Source: Nansenia antarctica
Lineage: Eukaryota > Chordata > Actinopteri > Argentiniformes > Microstomatidae
Length of the DNA stretch: 64,000 nt
Reading direction: 5' to 3'
Assembly (NCBI GenBank): GCA_963989245.1
Contig: CAXDII010000703.1
Location: 12,501 to 76,500 of the forward strand
Shown here: one piece after another, positions 15,918 through 29,923 of the stretch
Layout of the letters: every line of letters begins with the position of its first letter
Numbering within the stretch: position 1 is the stretch's first letter
The notes under the pieces: model-generated
Told to the model about the DNA's origin: nothing
Database searches by the model: none
What the model saw: the letters and a program-made list of their open reading frames with translations, nothing else
Made by a program: the position numbers and the translations under genes

Positions 15918-17071
15918 CTCCTCCCACTTTGAATTAAGCTCCTCCCACTTTGATTTAAGCTCCGCCCACTTTGACCTAAGCTCCACCCACTTTGAATTAA
16001 GCTCCGCCCACTTTGATTTAAGCTCCTCCCACTTTGACTTAAGCTCCTCCCACTTTGATTTAAGCTCCGCCCACTTTGACCTAAGCTCCTCCCACTTTGA
16101 ATTAAGCTCCGCCCACTTTGATTTAAGCTCCTCCCACTTTGACTTAAGCTCCTCCCACTTTGACTTAAGCTCCGCCCACTTTGACTTAAGCTCCGCCCAC
16201 TTTGACACAAGCTCCGCCCACTTTTACACAAGCTCCGCCCACTTTGACACAAGCTCCGCCCACTTTGACTTAAGCTCCGCCCACTTTGACACAAGCTCCG
16301 CCCACTTTTACACAAGCTCCGCCCACTTTGACTTAAGCTCCACCCACTTTTACACAAGCTCCGCCCACTTTGACTTAAGCTCCGCCCACTTTGACACAAG
16401 CTCCGCCCACTTTGACTTAAGCTCCGCCCACTTTGACACAAGCTCCGCCCACTTTGACTTAAGCTCCGCCCACTTTGACTTAAGCTCCGCCCACTTTGCT
16501 TTAAGCTCCGCCCACTTTGCTTTAAGCTCCGCCCACTTTGACTTAAGCTCCGCCCACTTTGACTTAAGCTCCGCCCACTTTTACACAAGCTCCGCCCACT
16601 TTGATTTAAGCTCCGCCCACTTTGACTTAAGCTCCTCCCACTTTGACTTAAGCTCCGCCCACTTTTACACAAGCTCCGCCCACTTTGACTTAAGCTCCGC
16701 CCACTTTGACACAAGCTCCGCCCACTTTGACTTAAGCTCCGCCCACTTTGACTTAAGCTCCACCCACTTTTACACAAGCTCCGCCCACTTTGACTTAAGC
16801 TCCGCCCACTTTTACACAAGCTCCTCCCACTTTGATTTAAGCTCCTCCCACTTTGACTTAAGCTCCTCCCACTTTGATTTAAGCTCCTCCCACTTTGACT
16901 TAAGCTCCTCCCACTTTGACTTAAGCTCCTCCCACTTTGATTTAAGCTCCTCCCACTTTGACTTAAGCTCCTCCCACTTTGACTTAAGCTCCTCCCACTT
17001 TGATTTAAGCTCCTCCCACTTTGATTTAAGCTCCGCCCACTTTTACACAAGCTCCTCCCACTTTGATTTAA
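15918..17071. repeat. 21-bp minisatellite, unit 2 (55 copies)
   Basis: It includes a TTTGCTTTA variant pair (about 16497-16525) shared with units 7 and 8, indicating block copying between units. Confidence 0.92.
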
Positions 17072-17750
17072 CACACAGCTAATTAACATACAGCTCATTA
17101 ACATACAGCTCATTAGCATGAATCTCATTAACATGAAGCTCATTAACATGCAGCTCATTAACATACAGCTCATTAACATACAGCTCATTAACATACAGCT
17201 CATTAGCATGAATCTCATTAACATGAAGCTCATTAACATACAGCTGCTCATTAACATACATAAGCATACACATACATATACACATACTCATACACACACA
17301 TACTCATATCCACATACTCATACACACACATCCACACTCATACACATCCACATACACACACTCATACAGCTCATTAACACATATATACACACACACATCC
17401 AGTCACACGGTGAGACACATTGAATGTAGACATCCAGTCACACACGCGCACAGACACGTCCAGCAGGTCTGATAATGGTCTGACTGGATTCGCCTCGAAG
17501 AGTAGATGTTCTTTGGTGTGTTTGGTGTCCAAAACGGTCATTGCATTCCCCCATAGAGACTCGGGCCGGTAGACGCACTGACACAGAAGAAGAAGAAAAA
17601 AAAAATAAAATGTTTTTTTTTTTTATCGCGGACACAGTTTATTCGCTAGGACAGAGAGGAGGCGCCGAGCCAGTAGACAGTCACACGCGGTGAATGCGGA
17701 AGTCACATATCCCCTGGTTCACATGAGACACATCCAGTCACGTCGAGATG

Positions 17751-18928
17751 TTACAAACATATCACACACACGCACACATTGGTTTTCATTGGTTTGTCAT
17801 CGCGGACACAGTTTTCCGAAGATCGCCGGAGTTCTCCGAAGTCAACGCGAGCCGGCTCCGTAGCTCCTCCCACAAAGCCCGTGCAGGCTGGCAGAGAGAC
17901 AGACACAGTCACACACGCAGTGAATTACGGAAGTCCATGAATGCGAAACTCCGTTTCTCCCTGGTTCACAGAGATGTTCCAAAATATAAATATTAGAAGG
18001 TACAGACTTACACACTTACACTCTGCTATCCAAAACGCAAAATACTCGATCTTTGAAATCTCTCTCTCTCTCTCTCTCTCCGCGCGCACTCGGGGGCCAT
18101 CCGCCAGACCTGGGATTCGAACCGTGTACCTATGAATGAGTCGCGCACGAGCGAACGCGTTGCGCCACGGAGGAACTGATAAATTTGACTGTTTAAAACT
18201 TGTACTGATCAGTGTGTATTGAATTAAAGGATTTAGCACAGGAAGCCACGCCACTTGGGTTACGTTCGTAAATTCGCTCTGAGCGCAGTGGTGACAAATA
18301 CTCAACATGTGCAGTGGAACTCTGGGACTGCGCTGGTGACCCTGGGATGACGATGACCTCCAGGTGACCTCGAGATGGCCCCTTCCTCAGGTCACTGACC
18401 ACACACACCAACAGCGTCCAGCCCACCCTCTCACCTGATAGATGCACCGGAGGGGCCGGAGATGCTAACACATCACACTCTACGAGGACTGCACAGGGCA
18501 GAGGGAGAAGAGAGAGACAGAAAAACAGAGTGAATGAGTAAGGGAAAGAGGTTGAGAGAAGGAGAAGGAAGAGCAGAGACGGAGAACTGAGAAGTGCAAT
18601 CACCGCTCATAAAGAACAACTAACACAGATTTCGGTTATAATGACTTTGTATATTCATGTCATTGTACAATTATTCTATATACAATTTGGAAAAACTCGT
18701 ATAAAAAAAGAGAAAAACATAATAGCCTCACTTACAGTTAAACAGGTAAAATAAGAAACAATGCACTCATCATGAAATGACGCTACTGAATACAAATACT
18801 GAACAAATTGCGCCAAGCCTGTGTCAACGATGACACATGATTCAGCTGTTAGGGAACGCCAGTCTCTACTCACCTGTCCAAAGATTGATGATATGGAGGT
18901 AAAAGAGCATCCTGGATGGGTCCGCCAT
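17751..18928 (-). CDS. Hypothetical three-exon peptide, unit 2
   Basis: Exons 18928-18874, 18488-18435 and 17887-17751, identical to unit 1. Intron 1 differs by AGAGACGG and ACCGCTCAT. Confidence 0.28.
18100..18174 (-). ncRNA. tRNA-like sequence, unit 2
   Basis: Identical to the unit 1 copy at 14470-14544. Confidence 0.5.
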
Positions 18929-19412
18929 GTCTGTCTGTCTGTGTGGGTGTATGAGGTGTCCTTGTAGCTCAATAACATGACTTCCCGGGGTCGTAGAGGG
19001 CTGGGGTTAGGCTTAAAATGACCGTGTAGACCTAATGAACTTAAATATGAAAACCTTGTGTTTCTACCACATTCATAGCCAGCGTTATACGCCCCGTAGT
19101 GTGACTCTTACCGGGGTTAATAACTGTGCTTCCCCGTGTTTTAGGAGAAGAATTCCAACGCCCCCGGATAGGGGAGAACCCAGGGAATCGAAAACCATTT
19201 GAATGGTGTCTCTACGACCTTCCTATCACACAACACATGTGCTACTCTGTCAGTCCGGTCCCTCATTTGGTGAACGTGACACACATGTGTTGACCTTTCC
19301 CCGAATAAGGGAATAGCTGCGCCACTTCCACTTACCACCACTGGAGGGAGACAGACACATATACCTGAGTGAGCCTGGCAGCACTCAGCATCTGCATACG
19401 CATTACCTGTTG

Positions 19413-19465
<53 letters not shown>

Positions 19466-19540
19466 TGTGTGTCTATTATTATTATTATTATTATTATTAT
19501 TAAACCCCTAAAGACCAAATCACAGAGAAAGATATTTCTT

Positions 19541-22500
19541 CTCCTCCCACTTTGAATTAAGCTCCTCCCACTTTGATTTAAGCTCCGCCCACTTTGACCT
19601 AAGCTCCTCCCACTTTGAATTAAGCTCCGCCCACTTTGATTTAAGCTCCTCCCACTTTGACTTAAGCTCCTCCCACTTTGACTTAAGCTCCGCCCACTTT
19701 GACTTAAGCTCCGCCCACTTTTACACAAGCTCCGCCCACTTTGACTTAAGCTCCGCCCACTTTGACACAAGCTCCGCCCACTTTGACTTAAGCTCCGCCC
19801 ACTTTGACTTAAGCGCCACCCACTTTTACACAAGCTCCGCCCACTTTGACTTAAGCTCCGCCCACTTTTACACAAGCTCCTCCCACTTTGATTTAAGCTC
19901 CTCCCACTTTGACTTAAGCTCCTCCCACTTTGATTTAAGCTCCTCCCACTTTGACTTAAGCTCCTCCCACTTTGACTTAAGCTCCTCCCACTTTGATTTA
20001 AGCTCCTCCCACTTTGACTTAAGCTCCTCCCACTTTGACTTAAGCTCCTCCCACTTTGATTTAAGCTCCTCCCACTTTGATTTAAGCTCCTCCCACTTTG
20101 ATTTAAGCTCCGCCCACTTTGATTTAAGCTCCGCCCACTTTGACTTAAGCTCCGCCCACTTTGACTTAAGCTCCTCCCACTTTGATTTAAGCTCCGCCCA
20201 CTTTTACACAAGCTCCTCCCACTTTGATTAAAGCTCCGCCCACTTTGACTTAAGCTCCTCCCACTTTGATTTAAGCTCCGCCCACTTTGACTTAAGCTCC
20301 GCCCACTTTGACTTAAGCTCCTCCCACTTTGACTTAAGCTCCTCCCACTTTGATTTAAGCTCCTCCCACTTTGATTTAAGCTCCTCCCACTTTAACTTAA
20401 GCTCCGCCCACTTTGACTTAAGCTCCGCCCACTTTAACTTAAGCTCCTCCCACTTTGATTTAAGCTCCGCCCACTTTGACTTAAGCTCCGCCCACTTTAA
20501 CTTAAGCTCCTCCCACTTTAACTTAAGCTCCTCCCACTTTGACTTAAGCTCCGCCCACTTTGACTTAAGCTCCTCCCACTTTGACTTAAGCTCCGCCCAC
20601 TTTGACTTAAGCTCCGCCCACTTTGACTTAAGCTCCTCCCACTTTGTCTTAAGCTCCGCCCACTTTGACTTAAGCTCCGCCCACTTTGTCTTAAGCTCCG
20701 CCCACTTTGACTTAAGCTCCGCCCACTTTGTCTTAAGCTCCGCCCACTTTAATTTAAGCTCCTCCCACTTTGTCTTAAGCTCCTCCCACTTTGTCTTAAG
20801 CTCCTCCCACTTTGATTTAAGCTCCTCCCACTTTGACTTAAGCTCCTCCCACTTTGACTTAAGCTCCTCCCACTTTGACTTAAGCTCCTCCCACTTTGAT
20901 TTAAGCTCCTCCCACTTTGACTTAAGCTCCTCCCACTTTGACTTAAGCTCCTCCCACTTTGCCTTAAGCTCCTCCCACTTTTACACAAGCTCCGCCCACT
21001 TTGACTTAAGCTCCTCCCACTTTGACTTAAGCTCCTCCCACTTTGACTTAAGCTCCGCCCACTTTGACTTAAGCTCCGCCCACTTTGACTTAAGCTCCTC
21101 CCACTTTGACTTAATCTCCTCCCACTTTGACTTAAGCTCCGCCCACTTTGACTTAAGCTCCTCCCACTTTGACTTAAGCTCCTCCCACTTTGACTTAAGC
21201 TCCTCCCACTTTGATTTAAGCTCCGCCCACTTTGACTTAAGCTCCTCCCACTTTGACTTAATCTCCTCCCACTTTGACTTAAGCTCCGCCCACTTTGACT
21301 TAAGCTCCGCCCACTTTGACTTAAGCTCCTCCCACTTTGATTTAAGCTCCGCCCACTTTGACTTAAGCTCCTCCCACTTTAACCTAAGCTCCTCCCACTT
21401 TGACTTAAGCTCCTCCCACCTGGATTTAAGCTCCGCCCACTTTGACTTAAGCTCCTCCCACTTTGATTTAAGCTCCGCCCACTTTGACTTAAGCTCCTCC
21501 CACTTTGACTTAAGCTCCTCCCACTTTGATTTAAGCTCCTCCCACTTTGACTTAAGCTCCTCCCACTTTGATTTAAGCTCCGCCCACTTTGACTTAAGCG
21601 CCTCCCACTTTGACTTAAGCTCCTCCCACTTTGACTTAAGCTCCTCCCACTTTGACTTAAGCTCCTCCCATTTTGACTTAAGCTCCTCCCACTTTGATTT
21701 AAGCTCCGCCCACTTTGACTTAAGCTCCTCCCACTTTGATTTAAGCTCCTCCCACTTTGACTTAAGCTCCTCCCACTTTGATTTAAGCTCCGCCCACTTT
21801 GACTTAAGCTCCGCCCACTTTGACTTAAGCTCCTCCCACTTTGACTTAAGCTCCGCCCACTTTGACTTAAGCTCCTCCCACTTTGACTTAAGCTCCTCCC
21901 ACTTTGATTTAAGCTCCTCCCACTTTAACTTAAGCTCCGCCCACTTTGACTTAAGCTCCGCCCACTTTAACTTAAGCTCCTCCCACTTTGATTTAAGCTC
22001 CGCCCACTTTGACTTAAGCTCCGCCCACTTTAACTTAAGCTCCTCCCACTTTAACTTAAGCTCCTCCCACTTTGACTTAAGCTCCGCCCACTTTAACTTA
22101 AGCTCCTCCCACTTTGATTTAAGCTCCGCCCACATTAACTTAAGCTCCTCCCACTTTGATTTAAGCTCCGCCCACTTTGACTTAAGCTCCGCCCACTTTA
22201 ACTTAAGCTCCTCCCACTTTAACTTAAGCTCCTCCCACTTTGACTTAAGCTCCGCCCACTTTAACTTAAGCTCCTCCCACTTTGATTTAAGCTCCGCCCA
22301 CTTTGACTTAAGCTCCTCCCACTTTAACCTAAGCTCCTCCCACTTTGACTTAAGCTCCTCCCACCTGGATTTAAGCTCCTCCCACTTTGCTTTAAGCTCC
22401 TCCCACTTTGATTTAAGCTCCGCCCACTTTGACTTAAGCTCCTCCCACTTTGACTTAAGCTCCGCCCACTTTGATTTAAGCTCCGCCCACTTTGACCTAA

Positions 22501-24390
22501 GCTCCTCCCACTTTGATTTAAGCTCCGCCCACTTTGACTTAAGCTCTGCCCACTTTGACTTAAGCTCCTCCCACTTTGACTTAAGCTCCTCCCACTTTGA
22601 CTTAAGCTCCTCCCATTTTGACTTAAGCTCCTCCCACTTTGATTTAAGCTCCGCCCACTTTGACTTAAGCTCCTCCCACTTTGACTTAAGCTCCGCCCAC
22701 TTTGACTTAAGCTCCTCCCACTTTGACTTAAGCTCCTCCCACTTTGATTTAAGCTCCTCCCACTTTAACTTAAGCTCCGCCCACTTTGACTTAAGCTCCG
22801 CCCACTTTAACTTAAGCTCCTCCCACTTTGATTTAAGCTCCGCCCACTTTGACTTAAGCTCCGCCCACTTTAACTTAAGCTCCTCCCACTTTAACTTAAG
22901 CTCCTCCCACTTTGACTTAAGCTCCGCCCACTTTAACTTAAGCTCCTCCCACTTTGATTTAAGCTCCGCCCACTTTAACTTAAGCTCCTCCCACTTTGAT
23001 TTAAGCTCCGCCCACTTTGACTTAAGCTCCGCCCACTTTAACTTAAGCTCCTCCCACTTTAACTTAAGCTCCTCCCACTTTGACTTAAGCTCCGCCCACT
23101 TTAACTTAAGCTCCTCCCACTTTGATTTAAGCTCCGCCCACTTTGACTTAAGCTCCTCCCACTTTGATTTAAGCTCCTCCCACTTTGATTTAAGCTCCGC
23201 CCACTTTGATTTAAGCTCCGCCCACTTTGACTTAAGCTCCTCCCACTTTGATTTAAGCTCCGCCCACTTTTACACAAGCTCCTCCCACTTTGATTTAAGC
23301 TCCGCCCACTTTGATTTAAGCTCCTCCCACTTTGATTTAAGCTCCTCCCACTTTGATTTAAGCTCCGCCCACTTTGATTTAAGCTCCGCCCACTTTGACT
23401 TAAGCTCCGCCCACTTTGACTTAAGCTCCTCCCACTTTGATTTAAGCTCCGCCCACTTTTACACAAGCTCCTCCCACTTTGATTAAAGCTCCGCCCACTT
23501 TGACTTAAGCTCCTCCCACTTTGATTTAAGCTCCGCCCACTTTGACTTAAGCTCCGCCCACTTTGACTTAAGCTCCTCCCACTTTGACTTAAGCTCCTCC
23601 CACTTTGATTTAAGCTCCTCCCACTTTGATTTAAGCTCCTCCCACTTTAACTTAAGCTCCGCCCACTTTGACTTAAGCTCCGCCCACTTTAACTTAAGCT
23701 CCTCCCACTTTGATTTAAGCTCCGCCCACTTTGACTTAAGCTCCGCCCACTTTAACTTAAGCTCCTCCCACTTTAACTTAAGCTCCTCCCACTTTGACTT
23801 AAGCTCCGCCCACTTTGACTTAAGCTCCTCCCACTTTGACTTAAGCTCCGCCCACTTTGACTTAAGCTCCGCCCACTTTGACTTAAGCTCCGCCCACTTT
23901 GACACAAGCTCCGCCCACTTTGACTTAAGCTCCACCCACTTTTACACAAGCTCCGCCCACTTTGACTTAAGCTCCGCCCACTTTTACACAAGCTCCTCCC
24001 ACTTTGATTTAAGCTCCTCCCACTTTGACTTAAGCTCCTCCCACTTTGATTTAAGCTCCTCCCACTTTGACTTAAGCTCCTCCCACTTTGACTTAAGCTC
24101 CTCCCACTTTGATTTAAGCTCCTCCCACTTTGACTTAAGCTCCTCCCACTTTGACTTAAGCTCCGCCCACTTTGACTTAAGCTCCTCCCACTTTGATTTA
24201 AGCTCCGCCCACTTTTACACAAGCTCCGCCCACTTTGACTTAAGCTCCGCCCACTTTGACACAAGCTCCGCCCACTTTTACACAAGCTCCGCCCACTTTG
24301 CTGTAAGCTCCGCCCACTTTGACTTAAGCTCCGCCCACTTTGACACAAGCTCCGCCCACTTTTACACAAGCTCCGCCCACTTTGATTTAA
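19541..24390. repeat. 21-bp minisatellite, unit 3 (about 231 copies)
   Basis: The longest array in the window. Marker variants recur exactly 945 bp (45 units) apart: CCACCTGGA at 21416 and 22361, and TCCCATTTTG at 21666 and 22611, so a 945-bp block was duplicated. A 384-codon frame (20981-22135) of KWEELKS/KWAELKS heptads and a 356-codon frame at 19141-20211 are by-products of the 21-bp period. Confidence 0.95.
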
Positions 24391-25069
24391 CACACAGCTA
24401 ATTAACATACAGCTCATTAACATACAGCTCATTAGCATGAATCTCATTAACATGAAGCTCATTAACATGCAGCTCATTAACATACAGCTCATTAACATAC
24501 AGCTCATTAACATACAGCTCATTAGCATGAATCTCATTAACATGAAGCTCATTAACATACAGCTGCTCATTAACATACATAAGCATACACATACATATAC
24601 ACATACTCATACACACACATACTCATATCCACATACTCATACACACACATCCACACTCATACACATCCACATACACACACTCATACAGCTCATTAACACA
24701 TATATACACACACACATCCAGTCACACGGTGAGACACATTGAATGTAGACATCCAGTCACACACGCGCACAGACACGTCCAGCAGGTCTGATAATGGTCT
24801 GACTGGATTCGCCTCGAAGAGTAGATGTTCTTTGGTGTGTTTGGTGTCCAAAACGGTCATTGCATTCCCCCATAGAGACTCGGGCCGGTAGACGCACTGA
24901 CACAGAAGAAGAAGAAAAAAAAAATAAAATGTTTTTTTTTTTTATCGCGGACACAGTTTATTCGCTAGGACAGAGAGGAGGCGCCGAGCCAGTAGACAGT
25001 CACACGCGGTGAATGCGGAAGTCACATATCCCCTGGTTCACATGAGACACATCCAGTCACGTCGAGATG

Positions 25070-26249
25070 TTACAAACATATCACACACACGCACACATTG
25101 GTTTTCATTGGTTTGTCATCGCGGACACAGTTTTCCGAAGATCGCCGGAGTTCTCCGAAGTCAACGCGAGCCGGCTCCGTAGCTCCTCCCACAAAGCCCG
25201 TGCAGGCTGGCAGAGAGACAGACACAGTCACACACGCAGTGAATTACGGAAGTCCATGAATGCGAAACTCCGTTTCTCCCTGGTTCACAGAGATGTTCCA
25301 AAATATAAATATTAGAAGGTACAGACTTACACACTTACACTCTGCTATCCAAAACGCAAAATACTCGATCTTTGAAATCTCTCTCTCTCTCTCTCTCTCT
25401 CCGCGCGCACTCGGGGGCCATCCGCCAGACCTGGGATTCGAACCGTGTACCTATGAATGAGTCGCGCACGAGCGAACGCGTTGCGCCACGGAGGAACTGA
25501 TAAATTTGACTGTTTAAAACTTGTACTGATCAGTGTGTATTGAATTAAAGGATTTAGCACAGGAAGCCACGCCACTTGGGTTACGTTCGTAAATTCGCTC
25601 TGAGCGCAGTGGTGACAAATACTCAACATGTGCAGTGGAACTCTGGGACTGCGCTGGTGACCCTGGGATGACGATGACCTCCAGGTGACCTCGAGATGGC
25701 CCCTTCCTCAGGTCACTGACCACACACACCAACAGCGTCCAGCCCACCCTCTCACCTGATAGATGCACCGGAGGGGCCGGAGATGCTAACACATCACACT
25801 CTACGAGGACTGCACAGGGCAGAGGGAGAAGAGAGAGACAGAAAAACAGAGTGAATGAGTAAGGGAAAGAGGTTGAGAGAAGGAGAAGGAAGAGCAGAGA
25901 CGGAGAACTGAGAAGTGCAATCACCGCTCATAAAGAACAACTAACACAGATTTCGGTTATAATGACTTTGTATATTCATGTCATTGTACAATTATTCTAT
26001 ATACAATTTGGAAAAACTCGTATAAAAAAAGAGAAAAACATAATAGCCTCACTTACAGTTAAACAGGTAAAATAAGAAACAATGCACTCATCATGAAATG
26101 ACGCTACTGAATACAAATACTGAACAAATTGCGCCAAGCCTGTGTCAACGATGACACATGATTCAGCTGTTAGGGAACGCCAGTCTCTACTCACCTGTCC
26201 AAAGATTGATGATATGGAGGTAAAAGAGCATCCTGGATGGGTCCGCCAT
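25070..26249 (-). CDS. Hypothetical three-exon peptide, unit 3
   Basis: Exons 26249-26195, 25809-25756 and 25206-25070. Intron 2 is 2 bp longer through the (CT)n run. Confidence 0.28.
25421..25495 (-). ncRNA. tRNA-like sequence, unit 3
   Basis: Same sequence as unit 1; the preceding (CT)n is longer by one dinucleotide. Confidence 0.5.
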
Positions 26250-26733
26250 GTCTGTCTGTCTGTGTGGGTGTATGAGGTGTCCTTGTAGCTCAATAACATG
26301 ACTTCCCGGGGTCGTAGAGGGCTGGGGTTAGGCTTAAAATGACCGTGTAGACCTAATGAACTTAAATATGTTCACCTTGTGTTTCTACCACATTCATAGC
26401 CAGCGTTATACGCCCCGTAGTGTGACTCTTACCGGGGTTAATAACTGTGCTTCCCCGTGTTTTAGGAGAAGAATTCCAACGCCCCCGGATAGGGGAGAAC
26501 CCAGGGAATCGAAAACCATTTGAATGGTGTCTCTACGACCTTCCTATCACACAACACATGTGCTACTCTGTCAGTCCGGTCCCTCATTTGGTGAACGTGA
26601 CACACATGTGTTGACCTTTCCCCGAATAAGGGAATAGCTGCGCCACTTCCACTTACCACCACTGGAGGGAGACAGACACATATACCTGAGTGAGCCTGGC
26701 AGCACTCAGCATCTGCATACGCATTACCTGTTG

Positions 26734-26790
<57 letters not shown>

Positions 26791-26865
26791 TGTGTGTCTA
26801 TTATTATTATTATTATTATTATTATTAAACCCCTAAAGACCAAATCACAGAGAAAGATATTTCTT

Positions 26866-27452
26866 CTCCTCCCACTTTGAATTAAGCTCCTCCCACTTTG
26901 ATTTAAGCTCCGCCCACTTTGACCTAAGCTCCTCCCACTTTGAATTAAGCTCCGCCCACTTTGATTTAAGCTCCTCCCACTTTGACTTAAGCTCCTCCCA
27001 CTTTGACTTAAGCTCCGCCCACTTTGACTTAAGCTCCGCCCACTTTTACACAAGCTCCGCCCACTTTGACTTAAGCTCCGCCCACTTTGACACAAGCTCC
27101 GCCCACTTTGACTTAAGCTCCGCCCACTTTGACTTAAGCGCCACCCACTTTTACACAAGCTCCGCCCACTTTGACTTAAGCTCCGCCCACTTTTACACAA
27201 GCTCCTCCCACTTTGATTTAAGCTCCTCCCACTTTGACTTAAGCTCCTCCCACTTTGATTTAAGCTCCTCCCACTTTGACTTAAGCTCCTCCCACTTTGA
27301 CTTAAGCTCCTCCCACTTTGATTTAAGCTCCTCCCACTTTGACTTAAGCTCCTCCCACTTTGACTTAAGCTCCTCCCACTTTAATTTAAGCTCCTCCCAC
27401 TTTGATTTAAGCTCCGCCCACTTTTACACAAGCTCCTCCCACTTTGATTTAA
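26866..27452. repeat. 21-bp minisatellite, unit 4 (28 copies)
   Basis: Same copy number as unit 1 but a different order of variants. Confidence 0.92.
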
Positions 27453-28131
27453 CACACAGCTAATTAACATACAGCTCATTAACATACAGCTCATTAGCAT
27501 GAATCTCATTAACATGAAGCTCATTAACATGCAGCTCATTAACATACAGCTCATTAACATACAGCTCATTAACATACAGCTCATTAGCATGAATCTCATT
27601 AACATGAAGCTCATTAACATACAGCTGCTCATTAACATACATAAGCATACACATACATATACACATACTCATACACACACATACTCATATCCACATACTC
27701 ATACACACACATCCACACTCATACACATCCACATACACACACTCATACAGCTCATTAACACATATATACACACACACATCCAGTCACACGGTGAGACACA
27801 TTGAATGTAGACATCCAGTCACACACGCGCACAGACACGTCCAGCAGGTCTGATAATGGTCTGACTGGATTCGCCTCGAAGAGTAGATGTTCTTTGGTGT
27901 GTTTGGTGTCCAAAACGGTCATTGCATTCCCCCATAGAGACTCGGGCCGGTAGACGCACTGACACAGAAGAAGAAGAAAAAAAAAATAAAATGTTTTTTT
28001 TTTTTATCGCGGACACAGTTTATTCGCTAGGACAGAGAGGAGGCGCCGAGCCAGTAGACAGTCACACGCGGTGAATGCGGAAGTCACATATCCCCTGGTT
28101 CACATGAGACACATCCAGTCACGTCGAGATG

Positions 28132-29307
28132 TTACAAACATATCACACACACGCACACATTGGTTTTCATTGGTTTGTCATCGCGGACACAGTTTTCCGA
28201 AGATCGCCGGAGTTCTCCGAAGTCAACGCGAGCCGGCTCCGTAGCTCCTCCCACAAAGCCCGTGCAGGCTGGCAGAGAGACAGACACAGTCACACACGCA
28301 GTGAATTACGGAAGTCCATGAATGCGAAACTCCGTTTCTCCCTGGTTCACAGAGATGTTCCAAAATATAAATATTAGAAGGTACAGACTTACACACTTAC
28401 ACTCTGCTATCCAAAACGCAAAATACTCGATCTTTGAAATCTCTCTCTCTCTCTCTCTCCGCGCGCACTCGGGGGCCATCCGCCAGACCTGGGATTCGAA
28501 CCGTGTACCTATGAATGAGTCGCGCACGAGCGAACGCGTTGCGCCACGGAGGAACTGATAAATTCGACTGTTTAAAACTTGTACTGATCAGTGTGTATTG
28601 AATTAAAGGATTTAGCACAGGAAGCCACGCCACTTGGGTTACGTTCGTAAATTCGCTCTGAGCGCAGTGGTGACAAATACTCAACATGTGCAGTGGAACT
28701 CTGGGACTGCGCTGGTGACCCTGGGATGACGATGACCTCCAGGTGACCTCGAGATGGCCCCTTCCTCAGGTCACTGACCACACACACCAACAGCGTCCAG
28801 CCCACCCTCTCACCTGATAGATGCACCGGAGGGGCCGGAGATGCTAACACATCACACTCTACGAGGACTGCACAGGGCAGAGGGAGAAGAGAGAGACAGA
28901 AAAACAGAGTGAATGAGTAAGGGAAAGAGGTTGAGAGAAGGAGAAGGAAGAGCAGAGACGGAGAACTGAGAAGTGCAATCACCGCTCATAAAGAACAACT
29001 AACACAGATTTCGGTTATAATGACTTTGTATATTCATGTCATTGTACAATTATTCTATATACAATTTGGAAAAACTCGTATAAAAAAAGAGAAAAACATA
29101 ATAGCCTCACTTACAGTTAAACAGGTAAAATAAGAAACAATGCACTCATCATGAAATGACGCTACTGAATACAAATACTGAACAAATTGCGCCAAGCCTG
29201 TGTCAACGATGACACATGATTCAGCTGTTAGGGAACGCCAGTCTCTACTCACCTGTCCAAAGATTGATGATATGGAGGTAAAAGAGCATCCTGGATGGGT
29301 CCGCCAT
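28132..29307 (-). CDS. Hypothetical three-exon peptide, unit 4
   Basis: Exons 29307-29253, 28867-28814 and 28268-28132, unchanged. Intron 2 has a shorter (CT)n and an AAATTCGAC variant (28561), the form seen in family 2. Confidence 0.28.
28479..28553 (-). ncRNA. tRNA-like sequence, unit 4
   Basis: Same 75-nt sequence as unit 1. Confidence 0.5.
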
Positions 29308-29791
29308 GTCTGTCTGTCTGTGTGGGTGTATGAGGTGTCCTTGTAGCTCAATAACATGACTTCCCGGGGTCGTAGAGGGCTGGGGTTAGGCTTAAAATGA
29401 CCGTGTAGACCTAATGAACTTAAATATGTTCACCTTGTGTTTCTACCACATTCATAGCCAGCGTTATACGCCCCGTAGTGTGACTCTTACCGGGGTTAAT
29501 AACTGTGCTTCCCCGTGTTTTAGGAGAAGAATTCCAACGCCCCCGGATAGGGGAGAACCCAGGGAATCGAAAACCATTTGAATGGTGTCTCTACGACCTT
29601 CCTATCACACAACACATGTGCTACTCTGTCAGTCCGGTCCCTCATTTGGTGAACGTGACACACATGTGTTGACCTTTCCCCGAATAAGGGAATAGCTGCG
29701 CCACTTCCACTTACCACCACTGGAGGGAGACAGACACATATACCTGAGTGAGCCTGGCAGCACTCAGCATCTGCATACGCATTACCTGTTG

Positions 29792-29848
<57 letters not shown>

Positions 29849-29923
29849 TGTGTGTCTATTATTATTATTATTATTATTATTATTAAACCCCTAAAGACCA
29901 AATCACAGAGAAAGATATTTCTT

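Larger units (their letters stand above)
15405..19034. repeat. Megasatellite family 1, unit 2
   Basis: 3,630 bp. The 21-bp array (15918-17071) is 55 copies, nearly double that of unit 1. The rest matches unit 1 apart from a few substitutions near 18580-18605. Confidence 0.92.
19035..26355. repeat. Megasatellite family 1, unit 3 (expanded)
   Basis: 7,321 bp, twice the usual size because the 21-bp array is 4.85 kb. Its first bases read AAATATGAAAACC, the form typical of family 2, whereas other family 1 units read AAATATGTTCACC. Confidence 0.92.
26356..29413. repeat. Megasatellite family 1, unit 4
   Basis: 3,058 bp, with a 28-copy 21-bp array. It carries the GCGCCACCCAC variant (27139) shared with units 3, 5 and 6. 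Confidence 0.92.
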
